Below, piece after piece: positions 1 through 7,852 of a stretch of 46,416 nt of DNA (position 1 is its first letter; every line of letters begins with the position of its first letter). The translations under genes and the position numbers were made by a program. Source of the DNA: M55B118 sp964501715 (GTDB taxonomy: Bacteria; Bacillota_I; Bacilli_A; Izemoplasmatales; Izemoplasmataceae); the NCBI GenBank assembly GCA_964501715.1, contig CAZCTR010000010.1:1-46416 (forward strand). The letters run 5' to 3'. Under the pieces are notes generated by a model. It saw nothing but the letters and a program-made list of their open reading frames with translations. It made no database searches and was not told where the DNA came from.

Positions 1-19
1 CCGAACGGGTCGCCGCACC

Positions 20-51
20 GCACCTTTCACACTGCGTGAAGGGTGCTTTTT
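20..51 (+). terminator. Rho-independent terminator of a gene left of the window
   Basis: An 11-bp stem (positions 20-30 with 36-46, one G-T pair) with a 5-nt loop is followed by five T residues. It reads as a terminator on the + strand for a gene lying outside the window. Confidence 0.75.
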
Positions 52-56
52 ATAGT

Positions 57-84
57 TAAAAAAGACCATCCACAAGGGATGGTC
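57..84 (-). terminator. Terminator of the cpsD-wzz operon
   Basis: Perfect 8-bp stem (64-71 with 77-84), loop of 5, followed on the minus strand by six T residues. It lies just after the stop codon of the tyrosine kinase gene. Confidence 0.85.
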
Positions 85-90
85 TGAAAA

Positions 91-795
91 TCAATCGTCA
101 CCGTAATAGTAATATTTTCCGCCGTAACGCTGGTCCTGCTTGTTGACGCGTGTGAGAATGCCACCTATGATGTTGGCGCCATTCTCCTTGAGAATGCGTA
201 CCGTGCTCTTGGCCACATCGTCCTTGGTCTTCCTGGACGCGACCACGACCATGGTCCCATCCGAGAAGTTCGAAATGATATGCGCATCAGTCACTGCCGT
301 GATCGGCGGGCAGTCGATGATGATCTTGTCATAAACCTTCTTGAGGGACTCAATGGTTTTTTTGACCTGGTCACTCATGAGGAATTCCGCCGAGAATGGA
401 ATCTTCTTTCCGGCCGGGAGGATATCAAGGTTCTCTGATGCGTTTCGTATCCCCTCGTGGACATCTTTGTTTTCGCTGACCAAATCGGTGAGCCCGTTCT
501 CATTGACCATCTTGAAAGCCCTGTGAAGCTTCGGGCGCCTAAGGTCCATATCCAGCACCAAAGTCCGCTTTCCGCTTTGGGCATACACGGCCGCGAGGTT
601 CAAGACGGTCACTGTCTTCCCTTCTCCCTTGTTCGAGGAAGTGAGGTTAAGGACTTTCATGTTTTTCCCAAAGGTGGAGTAGTCGATGTTGGTACGGAGT
701 TTCCGGTATTGTTCTGCCACCACGCTCAAGGGTTCTTTGAGGCTGATCACATTGTACCCTAAATTGGTTTCATTCATGTTCATCGATTGAAACAT
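91..795 (-). CDS. cpsD: CpsD/CapB-type bacterial tyrosine kinase
   Basis: Cytoplasmic BY-kinase of the Wzc/CpsD family that autophosphorylates on C-terminal tyrosines and controls exopolysaccharide polymerisation and export. Seen in 234 residues: Walker A SSNKGEGKT (53-61), Walker A' LVLDMD (79-84), Walker B KIIIDCPP (about 157-164) and a C-terminal tyrosine cluster YYYY (228-231) just before the end. The length matches the Gram-positive split type, in which the membrane activator is a separate protein. That partner is the upstream gene, whose TAA stop shares one base with this ATG, so the two are translationally coupled. The cognate PHP phosphatase (YwqE/CpsB type) is in this window at about 26 kb rather than next door. 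A later Met (5 or 7) could also be the start. Confidence 0.93.
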   Translation of the reverse strand: MFQSMNMNETNLGYNVISLKEPLSVVAEQYRKLRTNIDYSTFGKNMKVLNLTSSNKGEGKTVTVLNLAAVYAQSGKRTLVLDMDLRRPKLHRAFKMVNENGLTDLVSENKDVHEGIRNASENLDILPAGKKIPFSAEFLMSDQVKKTIESLKKVYDKIIIDCPPITAVTDAHIISNFSDGTMVVVASRKTKDDVAKSTVRILKENGANIIGGILTRVNKQDQRYGGKYYYYGDD

Positions 796-1511
796 TATTC
801 TTCGACCTCCTCTTCGATGTCGTACTCCGGTATCTCACCAAGCACACGCAGGCCGAGTTTCTGTTCCATATCCTTCGCAGTCTTGATGGAACGGTTGAGA
901 AATTCCATGCCGAGGACAGTGAAAGCCCCGACCATGCCTCCTAGCACGAACGCGACCGCCATATACAAAGTGCGGTTAGGACCACTCGGATTGGCGGGAA
1001 TGTCCGCTTCGTCAAGAATCTCTATGTTGTCGAGCCCGACAAATTCAGCCGAGGTCTCCTGCATGATGTCGACCAGCGCATTGGCCATAAAAGCCGCTTC
1101 AGTGTTTGAAGTCGATTCGACGCTCATGACGATGACAACCGTCTGGTTCACACCTTGAACGTCAATCATGTTTCGCAGGCTGGATTTGGAGTATTCCACT
1201 CCGAGTTCGTCTTCCAATCGTGTTTGAAGCCTATCAAGGACATTGTTGCTGCGGGCGATTTCTGTATAGGTGTTCACAAGTCGTTCACCGAGTTGATAAT
1301 CGAAACCCTCACCCGTATCATCGTCGCGTACCTGGACGAGCACCCTGGTCTCGGCGGTGTAAACATCTTCCATGACACCGTAAGTGTAAATGCCCACCAA
1401 AGCCATGATTGCGATGACACTGATTGCGATGACATACCATTTCCTTAGGAAAAGGCTGATCAGTTCCATCAAATCAATTTCGTTTTCGTACGTTTCTTCG
1501 TGTTGTTCCAT
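795..1511 (-). CDS. Wzz/YveK-type polysaccharide chain-length and kinase-activator membrane protein
   Basis: Membrane partner of the BY-kinase. Its cytoplasmic C-terminal tail normally docks on CpsD and stimulates its kinase activity; its outer domain influences polymer length. The 238-residue protein has a TM segment near residues 26-45 (WYVIAISVIAIMALVGIY), an extracytoplasmic Wzz domain, and a second TM near 178-200 (LYMAVAFVLGGMVGAFTVLG), preceded by the proline-bearing PANPSGPNR typical of this family. The start used here is the Met at 1511, because GAAGGGAG lies 8 nt upstream; the longer in-frame start at 1556 has no good ribosome site. First gene of a two-gene operon with cpsD. Confidence 0.9.
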   Translation of the reverse strand: MEQHEETYENEIDLMELISLFLRKWYVIAISVIAIMALVGIYTYGVMEDVYTAETRVLVQVRDDDTGEGFDYQLGERLVNTYTEIARSNNVLDRLQTRLEDELGVEYSKSSLRNMIDVQGVNQTVVIVMSVESTSNTEAAFMANALVDIMQETSAEFVGLDNIEILDEADIPANPSGPNRTLYMAVAFVLGGMVGAFTVLGMEFLNRSIKTAKDMEQKLGLRVLGEIPEYDIEEEVEE

Positions 1512-1562
1512 AACATGGACTCCCTTCACTAAATCATACACTTTTGATTTTATCATAAATCT

Positions 1563-1602
1563 GACAATTATTGTCGACTAAAACCATACATTTTCCATTA
1601 TA
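1563..1602 (-). promoter_or_regulatory. Candidate promoter and palindrome for the wzz-cpsD operon
   Basis: On the minus strand a perfect TATAAT lies at 1602-1597, with no clear -35. Downstream, between it and the gene, a perfect 13-bp palindrome GACAATTATTGTC (1563-1575) could be an operator. A similar half-site arrangement, ACAATTCATTGT, occurs in the pucR-allH intergenic region. Regulatory role is inference. Confidence 0.45.
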
Positions 1603-1644
1603 CACAATTTTCATTGAATTGCACACAAAGTATCAGACATTCTA

Positions 1645-3252
1645 TCAAAGAATGGCGATATAGCCATCACTCCGCCACTCGGTCCCGCCCGTATAGACAC
1701 CGCTCTTCGGATTACGAAGTATGATCTGACCGCGACCGAAGAGGGCTTCCTGGGCTTCGAACCTCACTTGGTGTCCTCTTTTTTTGAGCGCTTTCGCAAG
1801 ATGGGAAGGGAATCCCTGTTCCAACATCAAGACCTTGCCATGGTCCCACTGCCAACGCGGCCTGTCAAGCGCCGCCTGGGGATTGAGCCCATGATCGACA
1901 AGGCTTGAGACGACCTGAAGGTGCGCCTGAGGCTGCATGAAACCGCCCATGACACCGAAAGGACCGAGGGCTTCCCCGTCTTTCATGAGAAATCCCGGGA
2001 TGATGGTGTGAAAGGGTTTCTTGCCGGGTTTCAAGCAGTTGGGGTGCTGTTCATCCAAGGAGAAGTTATGCCCGCGGTTCTGAAGCGCGATGCCGGTTCC
2101 CGGCACCACCAGACCGCTACCGAATCCCATGTAGTTGCTCTGGATGTAGGAGACCATGTTGCCGTCCTTGTCGGCGGTGGCGAGATACACTGTCCCGTGA
2201 TCCTTGAAATCACCAGGTTCATGATGCTTCGCGTCATGGCCGATCAGCGCACTTCTTTTTTTGAGATAACCGGACTTTAGAAAATGTGTTTCATGGACAT
2301 GCATCGCATCACGGTCTGTGATGTGACGCAGTCCGTCCTCAAAGGCGAGTTTGACGGACTCGATCTTACGATGAAGCGTCTCAACATCATCCACATGNNN
2401 NNNNNNNNNNNNNNNNNNNNNNNNNNNNNNNNNNNNNNNNNNNNNNNNNNNNNNNNNNNNNNNNNNNNNNNNNNNNNNNNNNNNNNNNNNNNNNNNNTCA
2501 ACCCACTTTGAGGCGTGCCGCATCAGGTCCTCCTTGCGCAAAAAGCCATCGTTTTCCTTGGAAAAATCATCGATTCTCTCTGCGATTGATCCTTTATAGA
2601 AAGACTCCGATTTGGTACGGGCCAGCTCCCTGAGTGTTCTCACATGGTCCTTCAGTGTCCAGATGTCCCCTGAAGAAGGGCCTTTGCCCTCCCGGGCGAA
2701 GGTTTTGAAAAATGCATCATGCATCGGATGGTCGAGTGTGTCCTTGAAACGCTCGATGGCTCTCTGCCATCCTTCGGCGACTGTCGGAGTGACGGGGAAT
2801 CCCTCCTCGGCCAAGCGGATGGCGGGTTCGAGCAATGCCTCAAACGGAAGACGCCCGAACCGTTTAGACAGATCGGCCCAAGCGGACGGAACACCAGGTA
2901 CAGTGACGGGTTCCATACCATATTTCGGCATGGACTCAAAGCCCCTTTCCCTCATGGCTTCTACACTTGCCCCTGCCGGTGCACTTCCGCTGCCATCAAG
3001 CCCGTGCAACCGCTCATTGATCCAGACAATCGCATAGGCATCACCGCCGATGCCGTTCACATTGGGTTCGACCACAGTAAGCGCCGCAGCGGTGGCAATC
3101 GCGGCGTCCACCGCATTGCCTCCGGACGCCAGAATGTCCCTACCGACCTGTGCCGCCAGAGGTTGACCGGTCGCGACCATACCGTGTTTGGCGTGGACAA
3201 CATTCCTTCTGGATGCATAAGGGTATTCGTGGTGATTGTCTCGTTCAAACAT
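1645..3252 (-). CDS. Gamma-glutamyltransferase-fold Ntn hydrolase; candidate oxamate amidohydrolase (HpxW/YwrD-like)
   Basis: Self-cleaving Ntn hydrolase of the gamma-glutamyltransferase family. Seen: the N-terminal core with ASGGNAVDAAIATA, the DGSGSAPAGAS segment, HVDDVETLH after the gap, and the catalytic threonine in HGTVYLATADKDGN (Thr354 if the 100-N gap is counted as is). Cleavage before it gives a large subunit of about 350 and a small subunit of about 182 residues (about 20 kDa). There is no signal peptide, unlike classical periplasmic or secreted GGT, so it should act in the cytoplasm, like Bacillus YwrD and Klebsiella HpxW. HpxW converts oxamate to oxalate and ammonia. Because AllFGH and AllK, which make oxamate, lie 5-11 kb away, oxamate hydrolysis is the best inference; glutathione or gamma-glutamyl hydrolysis remains possible. 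The start at 3252 has AGAGGG six nt upstream; a Met at 3288 is an alternative. An N run (2398-2497) interrupts the large subunit. Confidence 0.85.
   Translation of the reverse strand: MFERDNHHEYPYASRRNVVHAKHGMVATGQPLAAQVGRDILASGGNAVDAAIATAAALTVVEPNVNGIGGDAYAIVWINERLHGLDGSGSAPAGASVEAMRERGFESMPKYGMEPVTVPGVPSAWADLSKRFGRLPFEALLEPAIRLAEEGFPVTPTVAEGWQRAIERFKDTLDHPMHDAFFKTFAREGKGPSSGDIWTLKDHVRTLRELARTKSESFYKGSIAERIDDFSKENDGFLRKEDLMRHASKWVXXXXXXXXXXXXXXXXXXXXXXXXXXXXXXXXXXHVDDVETLHRKIESVKLAFEDGLRHITDRDAMHVHETHFLKSGYLKKRSALIGHDAKHHEPGDFKDHGTVYLATADKDGNMVSYIQSNYMGFGSGLVVPGTGIALQNRGHNFSLDEQHPNCLKPGKKPFHTIIPGFLMKDGEALGPFGVMGGFMQPQAHLQVVSSLVDHGLNPQAALDRPRWQWDHGKVLMLEQGFPSHLAKALKKRGHQVRFEAQEALFGRGQIILRNPKSGVYTGGTEWRSDGYIAIL
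2398..2497. other. Assembly gap (100 N) inside the Ntn hydrolase gene
   Basis: One hundred N. The sequences on both sides do not repeat each other. Family members have about 40-45 residues between the equivalents of SKWV and HVDDVE, so the true missing length is probably near 130 nt. The frame is kept across 100 N, but this may be chance. Confidence 0.95.
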
Positions 3253-3379
3253 GCCATTCCCTCTTCTCTTTTTGGTCATAACCCACATATCAAATCAATA
3301 CGGGTATGCCTTCTTATTCTCAAGGATACACCATTTTCTCAACAATTGGAAATTTAGACTCATTTTCTTTTTATCTCAC

Positions 3380-3421
3380 AAGGATAATAATCCTTTTAAA
3401 TATTAGTAGAAAGCGCTAATG
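3380..3421. promoter_or_regulatory. Possible operator and cre-like site in the divergent intergenic region
   Basis: The 313-nt stretch between the Ntn hydrolase and the transporter holds an inverted repeat AAGGAT-AATA-ATCCTT (3380-3395) and, 12 nt later, AGAAAGCGCTAATG (3408-3421), which resembles a CcpA catabolite-response element around the central AAGCGCT. No convincing -35/-10 pair was found here. Both assignments are tentative. Confidence 0.3.
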
Positions 3422-3497
3422 AATGAAAGCCTTTTACGTGATAAAGTTATGAATGTAGAGGGTTTCATTTTTTTCTACTTGAAATCAGTGTAAAACG

Positions 3498-3520
3498 CTT
3501 CCAAAATGCTTGGAAGTTTT
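3498..3520 (+). other. Leader hairpin upstream of the transporter
   Basis: Perfect 7-bp stem CTTCCAA/TTGGAAG (3498-3504, 3510-3516) followed by TTTT, 45 nt before the transporter start. It could be a weak terminator or attenuator in the 5' leader. Confidence 0.4.
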
Positions 3521-3565
3521 CATTGAGCGTTCTGCGCTCAAAAATAAAAAGGAGGAAATGGAAAA

Positions 3566-4804
3566 ATGGAAAATCAAGGAACAAGACCCAAAAAGACCTT
3601 TATTCAAAAGGTCAAAGCCGCAGGACCCGCGGCTGTCATCACCAGTGCGTTCATCGGTCCGGGTACCATCACCACAGCGACGAACGCAGGAGTGAACTTC
3701 GGATACGCCTTGCTATGGGCGGTCGTGTTCTCCGGAATCGCATCTGTCATCATCATGAACATGGCTTCGCGTCTTTCAATCATCGGAGACAAGAACATCC
3801 TCGACGCGTCCACAGCGCTCCTTCCACACTCCAATGCTTGGAAATACACTGTCATCGTCCTCATCGGACTGGTCTCGCTTCTCACAGGATTCGGCTTCGA
3901 GGCCGGAAACCTGATCGGGGCCACGACTGGTTTCGAGGACATCTTCGGCTTAAGCCAGTGGTTCTCCGCATTGTTGATGGGACTGGTTGTCCTAGCAGCA
4001 ATATTGTTCTCCACTCCTAAAGTCATCGAGCTTCTCATGAAAGGCTTCGTAGCTGCGATGGGAATCATCTTCGTCGTCACGGCAATCATTGTTCAACCCA
4101 ATATCGGCGAAATCCTCCTCGGTCTCGTGCCAAGTGTTCCCGAGGAAGGCATCGTCACAACCATCGCCCTGATCGGTACGACCATCATCGCGATCAACCT
4201 CATCTACCACTCAATGGCCAGTGCCGACAAGTGGACCGATGAAGAAGACCTGGTCGATTCCTACTTCGACACCAAGATGAACGTCGGACTCGGTGTCATC
4301 ATGACCCTCGGTATCATCATCACAACTTCCGCCGTACTTTTCGGCACCGGCACAGAAGTCGACAGCCCAATCGTGTTCGCGGCCGCGCTTGAACCAACAC
4401 TTGGCGTAGGCGCACGCATGTTCGCAGCCATCGGTCTCGTCCTCGCAGGTATCTCATCCTCGATCGCGACCCCTTTCATGGTTGGATTCATCTGGGGCAA
4501 GCTCTTCAAATGGGACCTCGTAAAGGACAAGCGACCTAAAATCGTCGCCAGCGTCATCGTCGTATTCGGCACCGTACTCGCCATGTTCGGCACACAGCCT
4601 GTACCGATCATCCTCTTCGCACAAGCAACCAGCGGCGTATTCCTTCCCTTCGTAGCCGTACTCTTCGTAATGGCCACCAACAGCAAGATCCTCGGCGAAC
4701 ACAGAAACACCCTCAGACAGAACATCCTGGGTGGAATCATGGTCATCGTCATGTTCACCCTCGGATTCAGAACCATCTGGAACGTCCTTACTTCACTCTT
4801 CTAG
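3566..4804 (+). CDS. NRAMP-fold membrane transporter lacking the canonical metal ligands
   Basis: Integral membrane protein (412 residues, about 11 TM segments) of the NRAMP/SLC11 fold. Alignment by eye is clear: the TM1 block GPAAVITSAFIGPGT (20-34) matches the family GPxFLxAIxYIDPGN, and the TM6 block GTTIIAINLIYHS (204-216) matches GATVMPHNLYLHS. The three residues that bind transition metals in true Nramp are all changed: Asp to Gly31, Asn to Thr34 and Met to Ile208. It is therefore unlikely to be a manganese/iron importer. Bacillus YcsG, a related NRAMP-like protein, sits with 5-oxoprolinase genes. Here the next gene is an amidase and a PucR regulator follows, so an organic nitrogen substrate is inferred. 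AGGAGG lies about 8-10 nt before the ATG. Confidence 0.85.
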   Translation: MENQGTRPKKTFIQKVKAAGPAAVITSAFIGPGTITTATNAGVNFGYALLWAVVFSGIASVIIMNMASRLSIIGDKNILDASTALLPHSNAWKYTVIVLIGLVSLLTGFGFEAGNLIGATTGFEDIFGLSQWFSALLMGLVVLAAILFSTPKVIELLMKGFVAAMGIIFVVTAIIVQPNIGEILLGLVPSVPEEGIVTTIALIGTTIIAINLIYHSMASADKWTDEEDLVDSYFDTKMNVGLGVIMTLGIIITTSAVLFGTGTEVDSPIVFAAALEPTLGVGARMFAAIGLVLAGISSSIATPFMVGFIWGKLFKWDLVKDKRPKIVASVIVVFGTVLAMFGTQPVPIILFAQATSGVFLPFVAVLFVMATNSKILGEHRNTLRQNILGGIMVIVMFTLGFRTIWNVLTSLF

Positions 4805-4824
4805 ACCATCCATCACTCCTTGGA

Positions 4825-4879
4825 AAAAGAAAGGCGTTGCGACATTTAGCTAATACTAAATTCACTTCGCTTTTCTTTT
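4825..4879 (+). other. Long two-part hairpin between transporter and amidase
   Basis: An outer 12-bp stem (4825-4836 with 4868-4879, one G-T pair) encloses an inner 6-bp hairpin ATTTAG/CTAAAT (4844-4849, 4856-4861). The right arm is T-rich and ends 20 nt before the amidase start. It may attenuate or stabilise the transcript between the two genes. Confidence 0.5.
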
Positions 4880-4898
4880 AGGAGTCAAAGGAGGCCAC

Positions 4899-6134
4899 AT
4901 GCAAAACAATCAATTGCTCAAAAATAAGCGCTTGAGCGTCAAGGACCAACCACCATACGACCCTCTGCACGCCTTCGTCAGGGACAACCATATCGCCTTG
5001 AACGGATCAAAAAAAGGACCCCTCAAGGGTCTCGTGTTTGCCATCAAGGACGTGTTCATGGTCCGCGGAAGCACCTACGGCAACGGCCATCCCAAATGGC
5101 TCGAGACAAACGCCCCGGATGCTTATACGGCCAGCAGCGTCATAAAGTTGCTCGACCACGGCGCAGACATGGTCGGAAAGACCGTGTGCGATGAACTCTG
5201 CTACAGCATAAGCGGCGAGAACTGGCATTATGGCGCTCCCCTCAACCCACACGACCTGAGACGCCTCACAGGCGGATCGTCAAGCGGAAGTTGCGCCGCG
5301 ACCGCCGGTGGACTTGTCGATTTCGCAACCGGAAGTGACTGCCTCGGTTCCGTCCGTGTACCGGCAGCCTACAACGGCCTTCTCGGCATGCGCCCCACCT
5401 TGAAAAGGGTGAAAAACGATGGCGAGGCCCCTTATTCAGAATCCATGGATGTCCTCGGCTACGTCGCGAGCGACCCTGATGTCTTCAAAAGGGTGTCCGG
5501 CGTATTGCTCGGTAGGGACACCGAGCAAACCCCTTTCAAGCGCGTCTACATCGCAAAAGACTGTTTCGAAGCCATGGATGAGGACGTGAACGAAACTTTA
5601 AAACCCGCACTTGATCACGTCAAAAAGACCCTCGGCGACTCTGATGAGACCATCGTCGCCAAAGAGGGCCTCGATGCATGGGTCGAAACCTTCCGGACCA
5701 TTCAGGGATTCGAAGTCTGGGACAGTTACGGCGGATGGGTCAGGAAACATAGGCCCCAACTCTCACCAGGACCGAAAGAACGTCTGGAAAAAGCCAAGAC
5801 CATCGACCGCTACGCCTATGAAAAAGCCCAGAAGAAACGCGAGGAATACATCCGATCCCTTCGCGAATCCTTGCCGAAAGACGCTGTTCTCGCATTGCCA
5901 ACAGCCTCATCGGTCGCACCCCTTAGAACGGAATCCCTGGACACCATCAACAGACATCGCTCGCAATCGAGCAAGCTTCTATGCATCTCACCGCTCACCA
6001 AGACACCCCAAGTCACCATCCCTCTCGTCAAACAGCACGGGGTCCCGCTCGGGCTCACCCTGATCGCGAACGAAGGGACCGACATGCAGCTCGCCAATCT
6101 TGCGGCCGACCTGCTTGACTCCTTCGGAAATTAA
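4899..6134 (+). CDS. Amidase-signature family hydrolase, AMI1-like
   Basis: Cytoplasmic amidase with the Ser-cisSer-Lys triad. Seen: Lys50 in FAIKDVF, cis-Ser127 in TGGSSSGS and nucleophile Ser151 in SDCLGSVRVPA. The intervals 77 and 24 equal those of Arabidopsis AMI1 (Lys36, Ser113, Ser137), and the segment ELCYSISGENWHYGAP is also AMI1-like. At 411 residues it is short for the family, as AMI1 is. The residue before GS is Leu rather than the usual Gly. Substrate unknown; the setting (transporter upstream, PucR convergent, all genes beyond) suggests a small amide from purine or urea-derivative breakdown. AAAGGAGG lies 4 nt before the ATG. The stop is 1 nt from the stop of the convergent regulator gene, so no terminator separates them. 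Confidence 0.88.
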   Translation: MQNNQLLKNKRLSVKDQPPYDPLHAFVRDNHIALNGSKKGPLKGLVFAIKDVFMVRGSTYGNGHPKWLETNAPDAYTASSVIKLLDHGADMVGKTVCDELCYSISGENWHYGAPLNPHDLRRLTGGSSSGSCAATAGGLVDFATGSDCLGSVRVPAAYNGLLGMRPTLKRVKNDGEAPYSESMDVLGYVASDPDVFKRVSGVLLGRDTEQTPFKRVYIAKDCFEAMDEDVNETLKPALDHVKKTLGDSDETIVAKEGLDAWVETFRTIQGFEVWDSYGGWVRKHRPQLSPGPKERLEKAKTIDRYAYEKAQKKREEYIRSLRESLPKDAVLALPTASSVAPLRTESLDTINRHRSQSSKLLCISPLTKTPQVTIPLVKQHGVPLGLTLIANEGTDMQLANLAADLLDSFGN

Positions 6135-6135
6135 A

Positions 6136-7734
6136 TCAGAACTTCAAAAGACCCGTATACTCACAGATCTTGAGACCGACCTGGATCGAAAGCATCGTGT
6201 CTGTATCCTCAAGCCTTACACCAAGACGCTCAGCCATCTTCTCGATCCGGTAGCGCACCGTCTTCGGATGGATGAACATCGCTTCCGCAGTCTTCACGAA
6301 ATGCTGGTTGTTGTTGAGAAACTTGAGAAATGTGAGCGCGTATTCCGGCCGATCCTTGGCCAGGCTCATCACATTCTTAGGCACATACGCATAGAGGTCC
6401 TCATAATTCCTGACATGGCTGAACATCTTGAAAAAGCCAAGTCTGTCGTACTCGAGCACGTGCGAACGCTCATGCACTGCACGCATGAACTGTTTCATGC
6501 TCAATAGCGTGTTGTTGATGCCTTCGACTTGCTTCTCATACACAGAAGAGATGCCCACGTGACAAGTCAAATGGCTATAATCTTTCGCGTTGTAACGCCT
6601 CAACATACCCTGCAGCAGCTCATCCGTGAGTCTCCTCGGCGGATCCTTCAGATTGAACAGGAAGATGACATCGTAGTTCTTCTGTAAGAACGCTACATTC
6701 TTGTACCGCGACTGGATGAAATCAATCGCTGGGTCCACCGGGGTCCGGATCGGGTTATCATCATCCAACCCTTCCCCGTAAACCGAGACAATGACGCCTT
6801 GATAATAATCATGATGGTCGATGTCGAGGAGGCTCAGGATTGACTGCATTTCCTCATCGGACTGATAACGTCCGAGAAGCAGGTCATTGATCAGATCGTT
6901 TTTCCGCATCGAACGGCTTTTCTTGATCGCATACACCTTGAGTAGTTCCGTAAGAAGCAAATCCGTCGCGTTCTCTATGAACATGTAGTCGCGGTCATTG
7001 AGTCTTTCAGCCTCTTTGAAGACGAAGAAACTGTACTTTTGATCGAGGACATCGGGCACTTCAACACGGATCGCAGACGTCTCAAAACCGTCCGGATACT
7101 TGAGCCTCACCTCATAATAGGGGTTGTCCACAAACTCACTCAATTCCAACCGTTCGCTAGTAAGGACCCGATAATCCCGTCCCCGCTTCAAAGTCGAATA
7201 GAACGTCTTGCCCCTGTCGTCCTCAAACTGCACATCCGCACCTAAAAGGGGCTTCAATGCGTGAATCAGTTGACTCAGCGAAAGCTCGCGCAAAGAGAGT
7301 CTGTTGATGATCTTGCGGGTGTCATAATACGCATTCAGTATCTTGCTGTTCTCATTGATGATCGGCTGCAACACCGCCATGACGATTCTTTCATACTTGA
7401 CATCCTTCGGGATTTCAATGAGCGGGATGTCATATTCGTTGCAATAGTCGACCAGACGTTTAGGGGCTTCACTCAGAAGCCTGTCGACCTTGAGGACGAG
7501 GCCTTTGATTCCAATCACCTTGAGCTTGTCGAAGAATGCCTTCATCGCCGCATCTGAAAAGTCGATCAAGGCATAATAACTCGTCAGGATCAACTGCCCT
7601 TCCCTTCCCCAATTCTCGATATCGGTCGCTTCCAGAATCATGACCGACGTCACTTCCTGATCCAACGTTTCATGATTCGAGATGATGCTCGCATCCTTGA
7701 AACAATCATCCTTTAAAATCAAAGAGAGTTCCAT
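6136..7734 (-). CDS. PucR-family transcriptional regulator
   Basis: DNA-binding activator of the PucR family, whose Bacillus prototype induces purine-catabolic genes with allantoin-type effectors. In 532 residues: an N-terminal PucR ligand domain (about 1-125, including EGQLILTSYYAL and GIKGLVLKVDR), a middle GAF/GGDEF-like region, and the C-terminal PucR-type helix-turn-helix (about 475-530), KTAEAMFIHPKTVRYRIEKM. It is divergent from allH across 118 nt and convergent with the amidase, so it sits in the middle of the catabolic island and is the obvious regulator of both sides. Which effector it binds cannot be told from sequence. Confidence 0.93.
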   Translation of the reverse strand: MELSLILKDDCFKDASIISNHETLDQEVTSVMILEATDIENWGREGQLILTSYYALIDFSDAAMKAFFDKLKVIGIKGLVLKVDRLLSEAPKRLVDYCNEYDIPLIEIPKDVKYERIVMAVLQPIINENSKILNAYYDTRKIINRLSLRELSLSQLIHALKPLLGADVQFEDDRGKTFYSTLKRGRDYRVLTSERLELSEFVDNPYYEVRLKYPDGFETSAIRVEVPDVLDQKYSFFVFKEAERLNDRDYMFIENATDLLLTELLKVYAIKKSRSMRKNDLINDLLLGRYQSDEEMQSILSLLDIDHHDYYQGVIVSVYGEGLDDDNPIRTPVDPAIDFIQSRYKNVAFLQKNYDVIFLFNLKDPPRRLTDELLQGMLRRYNAKDYSHLTCHVGISSVYEKQVEGINNTLLSMKQFMRAVHERSHVLEYDRLGFFKMFSHVRNYEDLYAYVPKNVMSLAKDRPEYALTFLKFLNNNQHFVKTAEAMFIHPKTVRYRIEKMAERLGVRLEDTDTMLSIQVGLKICEYTGLLKF

Positions 7735-7757
7735 ATGACCACCTTAGCCTCAACTTT

Positions 7758-7785
7758 ATCGTAAAAGTCTAAAAAAACATGACAA
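7758..7785 (-). promoter_or_regulatory. Candidate pucR promoter with overlapping inverted repeat
   Basis: Minus-strand -35 TTGTCA (7785-7780), 16-nt spacer and -10 TACGAT (7763-7758). An inverted repeat ACAAT-TC-ATTGT at 7782-7793 overlaps the -35 and lies between this and the divergent allH promoter, a suitable place for autoregulation. Confidence 0.5.
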
Positions 7786-7789
7786 TTCA

Positions 7790-7818
7790 TTGTTATTGTA
7801 CCAGATATGAGATAAATA
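7790..7818 (+). promoter_or_regulatory. Weak candidate promoter of the allHFG operon
   Basis: TTGTTA (7790-7795), 17-nt spacer, TAAATA (7813-7818). The -10 is poor, as expected of an activator-dependent promoter; the ACAATTCATTGT repeat overlaps its -35. Confidence 0.35.
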
Positions 7819-7852
7819 CACCAATCAATACCAACAGTCTCTTCCTTGAAAG

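Noticed and set aside
2398..2497. Second false gap with duplicated flanks
   Set aside because: Unlike the gap at 25.4 kb, its flanking sequences share no repeat; it is treated as real missing sequence.
2719..3357. 212-codon open frame on the + strand opposite the Ntn hydrolase gene
   Set aside because: Antisense shadow of a well-supported gene; no ribosome site and no recognisable domain.
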